Shown: in pieces, positions 7,600 through 16,692 of the stretch | Layout: every line of letters starts with the position of its first letter | Position numbering within the stretch: the stretch's first letter is position 1 | Source: CAVUMR01 sp963742715 | GTDB lineage: Bacteria; Actinomycetota; Actinomycetes; Mycobacteriales; Micromonosporaceae | Assembly (NCBI GenBank): GCA_963742715.1 | Contig: CAVUMR010000003.1 | Span: forward strand, 868,001 to 932,000 | Direction of reading: 5' to 3' | Length of the DNA: 64,000 nucleotides | The notes under the pieces: generated by a model | Database searches by the model: none | Told to the model about the DNA's origin: nothing | Seen by the model: the letters and a program-made list of their open reading frames with translations, nothing else | Translations under genes and position numbers: made by a program

Positions 7600-10121
7600 C
7601 CGTGATCGCTGGCCGTGTCGGCACCGCCCGGTCGCGCGCTCCCGGGGTCCGCGACGCGCTGTCCGTGCTCGTCGTACGGCCAGGTCCAGCCACTGATCGA
7701 CGGCTGGTCCTCGCCGTGCTCCCGGGTGTACCGGCGGGCCCACAACCGGGCGTCGACCATCTCCTGCCGGAGCCCGGCGGCTCGTCCGCCGAGTCCCGGT
7801 ACCCGGTCGATCACATCCATGACCAGGTGGAACCGGTCCAGCTCGTTGAGCATGACCATGTCGAACGGCGTGGTGGTGGTGCCTTCCTCCTTGTACCCCC
7901 GGACATGAAGGTTGTCGTGATTCGACCGGCGGTAGGTGAGCCGGTGGATCAGCCACGGGTAGCCGTGGTAGGCGAAGATGACCGGCCGGTCCACGGTGAA
8001 CAGGGCGTCGAACTCCCGGTCCGGCAGGCCGTGCGGGTGCTCGGACTCCGGCTGCAGCCGCATCAGGTCCACCACGTTCACCACCCGGATCCGCAGGTCC
8101 GGCAGGCGCTGACGGAGGATGTCGACCGCGGCCAGCGTCTCCAGCGTCGGAATGTCGCCGCAGCACGCCAGCACCACATGCGGTAGGCCGTCACTGGGCG
8201 GATCCGCTCTGCGCCCCGCGTCGCCGCTGGCGAGGGTGCCGTCCGCTGCGTCGTTGCTGGCCCACTCCCAGATCCCGATTCCGCGGGTGCAGTGCGCGAT
8301 CGCGTCGTCGATCGACAGGAAGTTCAGCGACGGCTGCTTGCCGGCGACCACCACGTTGATGTAGTGCCGGCTGCGCAGGCAGTGGTCCATTGTGGACAGA
8401 AGGGTGTTCGCGTCGGGGGGCAGGTACACCCGGACGATTTCCGCTTTTTTGTTGATCACATGGTCGATGAAGCCCGGATCCTGGTGCGAGAAGCCGTTGT
8501 TGTCCTGCCGCCACACATGGCTGGTGAGCAGGTAGTTCAGCGAGGCGACCGGGCGCCGCCACGGGATTTCGCGGGTCACCTTGAGCCACTTGGCGTGCTG
8601 GTTGACCATCGAGTCGACGATGTGGATGAACGCCTCGTAGCAGGAGAACAGGCCGTGCCGGCCGGTCAGCAGGTACCCCTCCAGCCAGCCCTGGCACTGG
8701 TGCTCGGAGAGCATCTCCATCACCCGGCCGCCGGCCACCAGGTTCTCGTCCACCGGCAACGTCTGCGCGTTCCACGCCTTGCCGGTCGCCTCGACCACCG
8801 CGCCGAGCCGGTTGGAGGCCGTCTCGTCCGGGCCGACCATCCGGAAGTTGTCCCGGTTGCGCCGGGACACCTCGGCCAGCCAGCCGCCGAGCACCCGGGC
8901 CGCCTCGGCGACGCTGGTGCCCGGCCGGTCCACCGGTACCGCGTAGTCGGCGAAGTCGGGCAGCCGCAGGTCGCGCAGCAGCAGGCCGCCGTTGGTGTGC
9001 GGGTTGGCGCTCATCCGCCGGTCACCCCTGGGCGACAGCGCGGCCACCCGGGAGTGCAGCCGGCCGTACTCGTCGAACAGCTCCTCCGGCCGGTAGCCGC
9101 GCATCCACTGCTCCAGCATGGCCAGATGCTCGGGCTTGCCGGCCAGCTCGGAGAGCGGTACCTGGTGCGACAGGTAGTTGTTCTCGACCTGCCGGCCGTC
9201 CACCGTCCGCGGCCCCGTCCAGCCCTTCGGGCTGCGCAGGATGATCATCGGCCAGCGCGGGCGTACCGGGTCTGCGGTGGTCCGGGTCCGCTGCTGGATC
9301 TCCTGGATGCGCGCCATGACCTGGTCGAGCGCGTCCGCCATCCGCCGGTGCATCAGCATCGGATCCTCGCCGTCGTACCCGCCGCTGACCAGGAACGGCT
9401 CCCAGCCGTACCCGCGCATCAGGTCCAGCAGCTCTTCCTCCGGAATCCGGGCCAGCACCGTCGGGTTCGCGATCTTGTACCCGTTGAGGTGCAGGATCGG
9501 CAGGACCACCCCGTCGTGGCGCGGGTCGAGGAACTTGTTCGAGTGCCAGCTGGTGGCCAGCGGGCCGGTCTCCGCCTCACCGTCCCCGATCACACAGGCG
9601 ACCAGTAGGTCCGGGTTGTCCAGCGCGGCTCCGAACGCGTGCGACAGCGCGTACCCCAGTTCGCCGCCCTCGTGGATCGAGCCGGGAGTCTCCGGCGCGG
9701 CGTGACTCGGGATCCCGCCCGGGAAGGAGAACTGCCGGAACAGCCGCTGCATGCCGGCCGTGTCCTGGGAGACCCCCGGGTACACCTCGGAGTACGTGCC
9801 CTCCAGGTAGGCGTTTGCCACCACCGCCGGCCCGCCGTGGCCGGGTCCGGTCACGTACATCATGTTCAGGTCGTCCCGGACGATCACCCGGTTGAGGTGC
9901 GCCCAGATGAAGTTCAGGCCCGGCGTGGTGCCCCAGTGGCCGAGCAGCCTCGGTTTGATGTGCTCGATCCGCAACGGCTCGGCCAGCATCGGGTTCGCGG
10001 TCAGGTAGATCTGCCCGACGGACAGGTAGTTGGCCGCCCGCCACCAGTCGTTCAGGATCTCCAGGTCACCGCCCGAGTCGGATCCGGCTGACCTGTCGCG
10101 TACCTCGGTCTGGCTCACCAT
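7596..10121 (-). CDS. xfp: Xylulose-5-phosphate/fructose-6-phosphate phosphoketolase
   Basis: 841 residues, full length for the family. This thiamine-diphosphate enzyme cleaves xylulose-5-P or fructose-6-P with phosphate to acetyl phosphate and an aldose phosphate. Visible landmarks are the N-terminal NYLSVGQIYL, TGPGHGGPAVVANAYLEG, the ThDP motif GDGEAETGPLATSW, and SHQDPGFIDHVINKKAEIVR in the second half. GGGAGG lies only 2 bases before ATG 10121, so the GTG one codon later (10118) is the better-spaced start. It is translationally coupled to ackA, making a compact phosphoketolase shunt. Confidence 0.96.
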   Translation of the reverse strand: MVSQTEVRDRSAGSDSGGDLEILNDWWRAANYLSVGQIYLTANPMLAEPLRIEHIKPRLLGHWGTTPGLNFIWAHLNRVIVRDDLNMMYVTGPGHGGPAVVANAYLEGTYSEVYPGVSQDTAGMQRLFRQFSFPGGIPSHAAPETPGSIHEGGELGYALSHAFGAALDNPDLLVACVIGDGEAETGPLATSWHSNKFLDPRHDGVVLPILHLNGYKIANPTVLARIPEEELLDLMRGYGWEPFLVSGGYDGEDPMLMHRRMADALDQVMARIQEIQQRTRTTADPVRPRWPMIILRSPKGWTGPRTVDGRQVENNYLSHQVPLSELAGKPEHLAMLEQWMRGYRPEELFDEYGRLHSRVAALSPRGDRRMSANPHTNGGLLLRDLRLPDFADYAVPVDRPGTSVAEAARVLGGWLAEVSRRNRDNFRMVGPDETASNRLGAVVEATGKAWNAQTLPVDENLVAGGRVMEMLSEHQCQGWLEGYLLTGRHGLFSCYEAFIHIVDSMVNQHAKWLKVTREIPWRRPVASLNYLLTSHVWRQDNNGFSHQDPGFIDHVINKKAEIVRVYLPPDANTLLSTMDHCLRSRHYINVVVAGKQPSLNFLSIDDAIAHCTRGIGIWEWASNDAADGTLASGDAGRRADPPSDGLPHVVLACCGDIPTLETLAAVDILRQRLPDLRIRVVNVVDLMRLQPESEHPHGLPDREFDALFTVDRPVIFAYHGYPWLIHRLTYRRSNHDNLHVRGYKEEGTTTTPFDMVMLNELDRFHLVMDVIDRVPGLGGRAAGLRQEMVDARLWARRYTREHGEDQPSISGWTWPYDEHGQRVADPGSARPGGADTASDHG

Positions 10122-10226
10122 GGCCTCCCTGGCTGGTCCGCTCCAGCCGATTAGAACAGCCAGGTCGCCTCGGAGTGATGGTGATCGAGCGTCTGGTGCC
10201 GGTCAGCCGCGGCGGTGCCTGCCCGT

Positions 10227-11804
10227 TCAGGCGGCCGTTCGGGCCTGCGCCTTCGCCGTGTACATGCGCGCGTCCGCCATGACCAGGAGCTTGTCGGCGT
10301 CGTCGCAACCCGGCTCGGCGACGACCGCGCCGATGCTCGCGCCGACCGTCAGCAGCGTGTCGCCGAACCGGACCGGGCGCTCGACCGCGGCCGCGATCCG
10401 CTTCATCAACTGGCTCAGGTCCGGCGGAGTCGGTTCCAGGATGATCGCGAACTCGTCGCCGCCCAGCCGGGCGACGGTGTCCACCGGCCGCACGCAACCG
10501 ACCAGACGCTGCGCCACCTGCTGCAGCAGCAGGTCGCCGGCGGCATGGCCGAACCGGTCGTTCACCGCCTTGAACTTGTCCAGGTCGATCATCATGATCG
10601 CGACCAGCTCCCCGGACCGGCCGGAGCGTTCCAGCGCCTGGTCGAAGCAGTCCTGGAACAGCGCGCGGTTGGCCAGCCCGGTCAGGCTGTCGTGGTACGC
10701 CTGGTACCGCAGCTTCTCCGCCAGCAGGTCACGCTCGCCCAGCGCCTGGCCCATCGCCTCGTGCGCCTCGTCCAGCTCCCGTACCTTCGCGTCGAGCGAC
10801 CGGAGCAGTTCGGCGTTGTCGGCGAACGCGGCGAGCTGGCGCGCCATCACCAGGGTGGTACTGAGGATGGCGGCGACCAGTACCGCCCAGGTCTGTACGG
10901 TCAGCTGAACCTGCTGCAGCTGCCAGACCAGCAGCCCGTAGGTGGCCGCCACCGCGACGTAGGGCAGCTTGCTGAACGGCGGCCGGCGGCCGGGCCTCAG
11001 GAGTGCCGGATCGGCGCGGAGCTGCCGGCCCTGTACGTACGCCGCGACGGCTGCCAGCGTGTTCGCCAGCACGTTCAGCCCGATCTCCCACGGCAGGTGT
11101 CCGGTGGCGACCAGCAGGTGGCCGAACCCGGTGGACAGGCCGGCCAGCACCGCCGCGACCGAGCCGAGCACCGTGACCGGCACGGTGAACGGGGCGCTGC
11201 CGCCGAGGGTCAGTTTGATCATCCCGAAGCCCATGACCGCGAAGGCGGCCGGGATGAGCATGCCTCCGACCAGTCCACGGTCCGGGCTGCTCAGGTCGTG
11301 CGCGGTCGGACCGGCGAAGGTCCAGACGAAGATCATCATTGCGACCATCACGGTGGCCGCGTCCATCCAGAACCGCTGCCGCTCCCGGGCGCTCGGCAGG
11401 ATCAGCGGTGAGGTGAGCAGCGCCACGAGCAGCACCAGGGCCCCGAGCCCGATCGAGACCACCCGGGCGACCGAGGGCCCGTCGGCGGCGACGGTCGGCG
11501 CCGCGATCGCGCGTACCAGCTCCACCACGTTGCCGATCCCGAACAGCCCGAATGCCACCGCCATCGACCGCCAGAACCGGCGGAAAGCGGTCGACACCCC
11601 GGCGATCGAGGAGACGCTCAGCGACCACAGCACGACCGCGACCTGGACCACGATGAGCACCAGCCAGCCGGCGGTCAACTGGGCGAGCGGCCCGCCGAGC
11701 TGAAACCCGTACCCGACCGTGACGAGGACACCGAGCACGACGAAACCGACCAGCACGGGATCGCCGTGCCGGTCTCGACCGGGAACGGGCCCGGGGATCG
11801 TCAT
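10227..11804 (-). CDS. Membrane-anchored GGDEF diguanylate cyclase
   Basis: 525 residues. Roughly residues 1-315 are a string of about eight to ten hydrophobic helices (for example VLVGFVVLGVLVTVGYGF, ALVLLVALLTSPLILP). A short coiled linker (about 325-355) then leads to a C-terminal GGDEF domain with DLDKFKAVNDRFGHAAGD and an intact active loop ARLGGDEFAIIL. The inhibitory I-site RPVD lies five residues before GGDEF, so product inhibition by c-di-GMP is expected. No EAL domain is present. The RBS before ATG 11804 is weak. The 115 bp downstream of its neighbour's stop and the 105 bp before xfp contain nothing notable. Confidence 0.9.
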   Translation of the reverse strand: MTIPGPVPGRDRHGDPVLVGFVVLGVLVTVGYGFQLGGPLAQLTAGWLVLIVVQVAVVLWSLSVSSIAGVSTAFRRFWRSMAVAFGLFGIGNVVELVRAIAAPTVAADGPSVARVVSIGLGALVLLVALLTSPLILPSARERQRFWMDAATVMVAMMIFVWTFAGPTAHDLSSPDRGLVGGMLIPAAFAVMGFGMIKLTLGGSAPFTVPVTVLGSVAAVLAGLSTGFGHLLVATGHLPWEIGLNVLANTLAAVAAYVQGRQLRADPALLRPGRRPPFSKLPYVAVAATYGLLVWQLQQVQLTVQTWAVLVAAILSTTLVMARQLAAFADNAELLRSLDAKVRELDEAHEAMGQALGERDLLAEKLRYQAYHDSLTGLANRALFQDCFDQALERSGRSGELVAIMMIDLDKFKAVNDRFGHAAGDLLLQQVAQRLVGCVRPVDTVARLGGDEFAIILEPTPPDLSQLMKRIAAAVERPVRFGDTLLTVGASIGAVVAEPGCDDADKLLVMADARMYTAKAQARTAA

Positions 11805-11919
11805 GCGACCGCCATGGGTAGATGGACTGCCTCCCCCATCGGCCGCGCGCCCACCGTTCTGAGCAGATCACCCCGGCGCCGCGGAGCGGTCGGGCGCGCT
11901 GACGGTCAGCCGCCGCCGG

Positions 11920-13317
11920 TCAGGCGGCCGCCGCCGGGCGGTAGGTCCAATGATCCGGATCTCCGGGTACGTCGTTGAAGAAGCCGTACCGGGCCGCGTT
12001 CTCGGACAGCCACTGCGACACCGCCGGATTGCTCGCCACGTCGACATCGACCGACAGCCCCCAGCCGTGGCTCAACCGGCCCGGACCGGGCGCCGCCGCG
12101 CCGCCGGTACCGGGATCGCCCTGCGGCTTCAGCTCGTCGACGCTCCGGTACCCGTCGATGACGTGCAGTTGGAGCCCGGCGGTACGCGCGGCCGCGGCCA
12201 TCCGGAGGTACTGCGCGGCCGCCCCGTTCCACAACTGCTCGCCGTTGCTGATCCGGACGAGTTGGCTGGAGGGCAGCTTGCCGGGTTGGTAGTGCGCGAG
12301 GCTCGCCGGTACGAAATCACCGGTGTTCATCGGCTGTGGCGGCGGCGGCGCGGGAATCGCGGGAGCACCGGCCGGCGCCCCGGCGCCCGGAGCGCCGGCC
12401 GGGCTGTTCGGGCGGCGCAACCCGCCGCTGGTCAGCGCCTCCAGCACCGCGGCCCGGGTCAGGTCCAGCTTCCCGTTGCGGTGGCGGAGGTACGGCAGGA
12501 GCGCGTTGCGTACCGTCTGCCCGTCCGGTGAATCGGCGGCCTCCGCGAGTTGGCGGATCCGGTTCACCAGCCGGGTGTCGTAGTCGATGTGCCGGGCCAC
12601 CATGGGCAGGCCACGCTCGCCTTCCAGCCGGAGGAACAGCCGGCTCAGGTTGCGTGCCGCGGCGGGATCGGGACGCTGCCGGCCGACCAGGTCCAGCTCG
12701 GTGCCGACCTGGCGTACCACGTCGTTGCTCTGCAGTACCCAGGCGCTGCTGCCGGCGCAGACCTGCTCGATGCGCTGCAGTTCGGCCAGGTCCAGCACGA
12801 TCCGGCGCGGCCGCTTGCCGTGACCCTTGCCGCCGTGCCCCTTGCCGCCGTGGCCCCAGCCGCCATGACCGCCGTGACCCGTACCGCCGTGACCCGTACC
12901 GCCGTGACCCGTACCGCCGTGGCCGGAGCCGCCGTGACCGCCGGTGTGTACCGAGTGCGCGGCCCTACGCGCGGCGGACAGGTGGGAGCGGTACGACCCG
13001 TTGGTGTACGCACTCCAGGGCTGCCAGTTGTGCCCGTGCGAGGAGATCGTGAACGCGTGCCGGGCGGCCACCGCCGGATCGTCGTTGGCCAGCTCGTCGC
13101 GTACCCCTCCGGTGCCCTTCTGGCTGTTCAGCGACCGGATCTGCCACAGCCCGATGGAGGGTCCCCAGGTGCCGTTCTCCAGACCCACGTCGCCCGGGAT
13201 CCGGGGATTGCCACCGGACTCGGCGAGGGATACCGCGACCGCGGTGACCAGCGCGTCGCCCCGGAATCCGGCGTCGTACGCGTACTGGGCGATCTGTGCC
13301 GGAGTCAGGACAGTCAT
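11920..13317 (-). CDS. Muralytic protein: SLT lysozyme-like domain, His/Gly linker, M15 peptidase domain
   Basis: 465 residues. Residues about 1-120 are a transglycosylase SLT/lysozyme-like domain (VAVSLAESGGNPRIPG, SIGLWQIRS, HAFTISSHGHNWQPWSAY). Residues about 130-170 are a GHGGT/GHGGK repeat linker rich in His, Gly and Lys. A helical region and a Pro/Ala segment follow. The C-terminus is a VanY/M15 D,D-carboxypeptidase-like domain with HVIDGYRSVDELKPQG, HGWGLSVDVDV and DPDHWTYRP, carrying the His/Asp/His zinc ligands. There is no Sec or Tat signal peptide. ATG 13317 overlaps the upstream gene's stop (ATGA), placing it in the ESX-like minus-strand operon, so export by the T7SS is plausible but unproven. 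Confidence 0.8.
   Translation of the reverse strand: MTVLTPAQIAQYAYDAGFRGDALVTAVAVSLAESGGNPRIPGDVGLENGTWGPSIGLWQIRSLNSQKGTGGVRDELANDDPAVAARHAFTISSHGHNWQPWSAYTNGSYRSHLSAARRAAHSVHTGGHGGSGHGGTGHGGTGHGGTGHGGHGGWGHGGKGHGGKGHGKRPRRIVLDLAELQRIEQVCAGSSAWVLQSNDVVRQVGTELDLVGRQRPDPAAARNLSRLFLRLEGERGLPMVARHIDYDTRLVNRIRQLAEAADSPDGQTVRNALLPYLRHRNGKLDLTRAAVLEALTSGGLRRPNSPAGAPGAGAPAGAPAIPAPPPPQPMNTGDFVPASLAHYQPGKLPSSQLVRISNGEQLWNGAAAQYLRMAAAARTAGLQLHVIDGYRSVDELKPQGDPGTGGAAAPGPGRLSHGWGLSVDVDVASNPAVSQWLSENAARYGFFNDVPGDPDHWTYRPAAAA
12871..12930 (-). repeat. 15-bp tandem repeat coding the GHGGT linker
   Basis: Three exact copies of GCCGTGACCCGTACC (plus-strand reading, 12871-12915) plus a diverged fourth. The reading frame is preserved, each unit encoding GTGHG. 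Confidence 0.85.
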
Positions 13318-14171
13318 CGGTGCTCCCCGAGAGCGCGCGGCGCGCCGACGATTCCCGCGTCCCGTGACGCTCCGGCCGAACTGTGCGCGCCGACGATGCC
13401 GTCGGACAGCACCGCTTCGAGGTCGGTGGCGAGCTCGGCCGCGGTGATCGACTCGAGCACCGGCGCGTTGTCGTCGTCGGCGCTGGTGGCCAACCGCCAG
13501 CGCGCCCCGTCCGCGCCGGTCAGCCAGCACAGCTCGGTCAGGGCGTACCGCTGCGGGCCGATCTCGCTGGCCACCTGCACCCGGTACCGGACATCGCCGG
13601 AGCGCAGTGCCGGCTGGCCGAAGCGGTCGACGGTGGGCGCCCGGCCCGGCGCCGCCGCGGAGGCGGGGGGCAGGTCGAACGCCGCCCCGTCCGCGTCGGA
13701 GGTGAGCGTGTCGAGCACGTCGCCGAGCAGGCCGGTGGCGACCTCGGCCAGCGCCCGGTCGAGCAGCCGGACCTGCCAGATGTCCGGCTCCCGCTCGGCG
13801 AACACCGAGGTGGCGAGCGGGTTGCCGGCGAGCACCCAGCGCTGCCCGGCGACCGTGGTGGCGCGCTCGATGTCGACCACGGTACGGGCGAGGCGGACCG
13901 GTTCGAACAGCCGCCGTACCGCGTCGGTGGGTCGCAGCCAGTCGGCCGCGCCGTCGTCGAGCAGTACCGCGCCGCGGGCCAGCAGGCTCCGGGTGGCGAC
14001 CACGTCGGCCACCGGTACGTCCAGTTCCGACCAGGCCGGGTCGAGCGCCGGGGGCAGCGGCGCGACGCACAGCCGGGCCAGCACCCGCAGCTCGTCGATG
14101 GAGTACGTGCCGAAGCCGACCGTCGCCGCGGTGTTCGCGGGCGTGGGCTCGGTGCCGCACAGCACGCTCAT
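13314..14171 (-). CDS. EspG-like ESX-associated protein (paralogue 1)
   Basis: 285 residues, no signal peptide or membrane segment. The N-terminal pattern SIDELRVLARL..PLPPALDP....ATRSLLARGAVLLDD matches the EspG family layout (helix, Pro-rich turn, raLL-rGlv) and parallels the protein at 14710-15588, so the two look like paralogues. EspG proteins are cytosolic chaperones for PE/PPE-type ESX substrates; a chaperone role for neighbouring substrates is inferred. It overlaps the genes on both sides by ATGA. The family assignment rests on pattern only. Confidence 0.55.
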   Translation of the reverse strand: MSVLCGTEPTPANTAATVGFGTYSIDELRVLARLCVAPLPPALDPAWSELDVPVADVVATRSLLARGAVLLDDGAADWLRPTDAVRRLFEPVRLARTVVDIERATTVAGQRWVLAGNPLATSVFAEREPDIWQVRLLDRALAEVATGLLGDVLDTLTSDADGAAFDLPPASAAAPGRAPTVDRFGQPALRSGDVRYRVQVASEIGPQRYALTELCWLTGADGARWRLATSADDDNAPVLESITAAELATDLEAVLSDGIVGAHSSAGASRDAGIVGAPRALGEHR

Positions 14172-14614
14172 CAGCCTTCTCCTCCTCCGGACAACCCGGT
14201 CGCTCCGCCGGTGTGCGCGTGGCCACCGGTGTGGTGCCGCGTCGCGTGCCGGTGCGCGTCCCGCTCCGCCTCGGCCGCCTGGTCCAACGCGCGGGCCAGT
14301 TCGTGCAGGTACTCCCGCTGCTCGGTGACCTCGGTCAGCCGGCGCTCGATGCTCGCCTCGAATCGTTCGGACGCCGGTCCCTGCCACACCCGGTGCCGGA
14401 TGGACCGGGCCAGATCGGTGTGCACCTGGTGCAGCCGGCGCTCCTCGATCCGGATCCGGGCCGCGGCCGCCTCGAACTGGCTGGCCGCGGTGGCCGCCCG
14501 CTGCGCCTCGGCGGCGCGCCGGGCCGCGGTCGGGTCCGACTCCGGCGCGGCGTGGCCACCGGTCTCGTGCTGCCCGCCGTGCTGGCCCCGGGCGCCCCCG
14601 TGCCGCTCGCTCAT
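14171..14614 (-). CDS. Small coiled-coil protein of the ESX-like operon
   Basis: 147 residues. His/Gly-rich ends (HGGARGQHGGQHETGGH and HHTGGHAHTGG) enclose a strongly helical, heptad-rich middle (about residues 28-120), which carries RHRVWQGPASERFEASIERR. That centre has a W-x-G motif followed by a helix, the hairpin signature of WXG100-like substrates. The start ATG has GGGAGG about 6 bases upstream. A copy of the island motif lies 67 bp upstream. It is probably a secreted or structural component; no enzymatic domain is seen. Confidence 0.6.
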   Translation of the reverse strand: MSERHGGARGQHGGQHETGGHAAPESDPTAARRAAEAQRAATAASQFEAAAARIRIEERRLHQVHTDLARSIRHRVWQGPASERFEASIERRLTEVTEQREYLHELARALDQAAEAERDAHRHATRHHTGGHAHTGGATGLSGGGEG

Positions 14615-14680
14615 CGCCACCTCCCTGCCGCGTGGACCGCGTCCGTGCCGAGTCTGGAGAAGTTGTCCGGGCGGCGGTAT

Positions 14681-14694
14681 GGGAAGGGTTTCCC
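14681..14694. promoter_or_regulatory. Island motif copy 1: GGGAAGGGTTTCCC
   Basis: Lies 67 bp upstream of the minus-strand unit starting at 14614. The complement reads GGGAAACCCTTCCC, with GGGAA/TTCCC as inverted half-sites. Related copies are at 17137, 19770 and 21688. Confidence 0.5.
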
Positions 14695-14709
14695 GTTCCG
14701 CCGCATTGC

Positions 14710-15588
14710 TCAGCGGCAGAACACGACGAGCCGGTCGGCCAGCTCGCCCGGCCGCACCGGCTCGGCGTACAACCACCCGTCGTTGCCGGCATCGGTGTCG
14801 TCCGGCTCGGCGACCGCGGCCCACTGCCCCTCCGGGGCGGCCACCACAACCAGGACCTGTTCGGTGTACGTGCCGGAGCGGTGCGAAACCCGGGTCAACT
14901 TCGCCACCCGGGTGTACGAGGTGAGCGCGCTGACGAACGGGTCGGCGGTCGCCGGCAGCCGGCCGGAGTCCTCGTCGTTCTCCAGGTGCCGCAGCAGGGC
15001 CCGGTACCGCAGCCGCACCGCGGCCGCCTCGGGCACCGGCTCCGGTGCCACCGGCAGGTCCACCAGCGCGGCCAGTACCGAGTCGAGCGAACCGTCCACT
15101 GTGGCCAGTACGTGCGCGCCCTCGGCGTCCTGCCGGTGCAGCAGTACGGTCCCGCCGCGCTGGCAGGCGACCGCGGTCGCGGACGAGTCGGGCGTACGCA
15201 CGTGCGTCACGATCGCGACGTCCGGCTCGAGTACGGTCCCGAGCAGCTCGCCGTACCGGGGTGCCACGTGCGGCCCTATCTCGTCGACCGCGATCACGCC
15301 GCGCAGCAGCAGGCTCTGCAGCAGCCGGCCGGCCACGGCCGACCGGGACTCCTCCGGTACCGCGCTGACCAGGGTCGGCGGCAGGCACGGGAAGCTGGAT
15401 CGGGCCAGTACCCAGGCGAGCGCGTCCAGCTCGTCCGCGGTGGCGCGCAGCTCGTCGGCCGGCGGCTCCTCGGCCGCCGGGTCGTCGGCAGGGCGCTCCT
15501 CGGGAAGCGGCGCCCCGCCGGACGGGACCGGGTCCGGGACGGTCGCGGTGGGCCGCGCCAGCCAGATCGAGTCGACCGGTCCGGTCAC
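14710..15588 (-). CDS. EspG-like ESX-associated protein (paralogue 2)
   Basis: 292 residues, with a GTG start overlapping the upstream stop (GTGA). After an acidic, Pro-rich leader (residues about 18-48), ELDALAWVLARSSFPCLPPT and then GRLLQSLLLRGVIAVDEIG reproduce the EspG-like pattern of its neighbour at 13314. A beta-rich centre and C-terminus (VLVVVAAPEGQWAAV) follow. No signal peptide. Two EspG-like genes in one operon suggest two substrate classes or a heteromer; that is inference. Confidence 0.5.
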   Translation of the reverse strand: MTGPVDSIWLARPTATVPDPVPSGGAPLPEERPADDPAAEEPPADELRATADELDALAWVLARSSFPCLPPTLVSAVPEESRSAVAGRLLQSLLLRGVIAVDEIGPHVAPRYGELLGTVLEPDVAIVTHVRTPDSSATAVACQRGGTVLLHRQDAEGAHVLATVDGSLDSVLAALVDLPVAPEPVPEAAAVRLRYRALLRHLENDEDSGRLPATADPFVSALTSYTRVAKLTRVSHRSGTYTEQVLVVVAAPEGQWAAVAEPDDTDAGNDGWLYAEPVRPGELADRLVVFCR

Positions 15589-16688
15589 TTGAACAGCCCC
15601 CCGATCGCGCCGACCGCGTCACCGGCCGCGTTCTTGGTCCAGTTGGCGCCCGCGCCGACCCCGTGCACGACGTCGTCGCCGTGCTCGAACGCCACCCAGT
15701 CGACGCCGTCCATCGCCATCACGCCGATGTCCATGCCGCCGGCCACCACGTCCAGACCCTTGTCCACCACGGTGCCGGCGACCGGTACGACCTCCGCCAC
15801 GTCACTGCCGAGATGCAGGCCGGAGGCCATCACCGCGGTCGTGTCGCGGAACACCTCCAGGCCGCCGCGCAGGCCGTACCCGTGCCGCTGGGTCATCAGC
15901 TCGCGCCCGTCGAAGTAGAGCCCGGGCGCGGACATGAGCGGGACGAAGCCCTGCCCGATCCGGCGGACCCGGCCGAACCCGCGCCCGTCGCCGGCGAACT
16001 TCTCGGCCCACCGCAGCTTGCTGTCCGCCATGCCCTTGCGCGCCTTGTCGTACTGGTCGCCCAGCCGCTTGTCGAGCATCCTGCGCAGCGGGCCGGTGGC
16101 CTTGTTGCGGGCGTTGCGCAGGGCATCGGTGGCAGCCATCCCGTACCACGCGACCGGCACCCGGATCCTGGAGTTGATCATCCGGTCGATCGCCTTGAAC
16201 CTGGTGGCTGTCTTGTAGTACGCCAGCGCGGTCTTCGGCAGTTTCGAGCCGGTGACCTCCGGGCCGAAGATGTCGACCGCGGCCTGGAAGGTACGCAGCG
16301 CCTTGCTGCCCCGGCGGTCCATCCGGCCCAGCTTCGCCAGGTCCCGCTTGAGCGCCCGCTCGGTCTTGGCGAACCGCAGTCCACTGCGGACCGTACCCGC
16401 GGTCCAGACCATCGCCTCGTCCCGGGCGAGCCGGGTCACCACGCCGGCGAGCCAGCGCGCGTCGGTACGCATGCCGTGCTCGGCCGCGACCAGCTTCGAG
16501 CTGATTGACGCGCACGCCGACGCCACCTCCGGGCCGATCCCCGGCAGTGGCGCGCACTCCTGGCCGGCCACCTTGAGGGTGTTGACGATGTCGGCGACCC
16601 CGGTCGCCGAACGGTCCAGGTTGATCGCGATGTGGCTGATGTCGGAGAGGTTGAACACGTACTTCACGACCGGGTTGTCGCCGAACAT
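15585..16688 (-). CDS. Helical ESX-island protein, putative secreted partner of the WXG100-like protein
   Basis: 367 residues. The N-terminal 120 are helical (VKYVFNLSDISHIAINLDRS onward) with no signal peptide. A basic helical middle (KTERALKRDLAKLGRMDRRG) is followed by a Gly/Val-rich C-terminus (VVPVAGTVVDKGLDVVAGGM) that could associate with membranes. The gene sits 4 bp after the WXG100-like gene and overlaps the next gene, a typical arrangement for a T7SS substrate with its small helper. I do not recognise a toxin or enzyme domain. Confidence 0.55.
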   Translation of the reverse strand: MFGDNPVVKYVFNLSDISHIAINLDRSATGVADIVNTLKVAGQECAPLPGIGPEVASACASISSKLVAAEHGMRTDARWLAGVVTRLARDEAMVWTAGTVRSGLRFAKTERALKRDLAKLGRMDRRGSKALRTFQAAVDIFGPEVTGSKLPKTALAYYKTATRFKAIDRMINSRIRVPVAWYGMAATDALRNARNKATGPLRRMLDKRLGDQYDKARKGMADSKLRWAEKFAGDGRGFGRVRRIGQGFVPLMSAPGLYFDGRELMTQRHGYGLRGGLEVFRDTTAVMASGLHLGSDVAEVVPVAGTVVDKGLDVVAGGMDIGVMAMDGVDWVAFEHGDDVVHGVGAGANWTKNAAGDAVGAIGGLFK

Positions 16689-16692
16689 CGCC

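Noticed and set aside
8292..9608. 438-codon plus-strand frame inside xfp
   Set aside because: Shadow of phosphoketolase; the motif-rich frame is on the other strand.
12871..12930. CRISPR-like or mobile repeat
   Set aside because: In-frame tandem codons of a protein linker.
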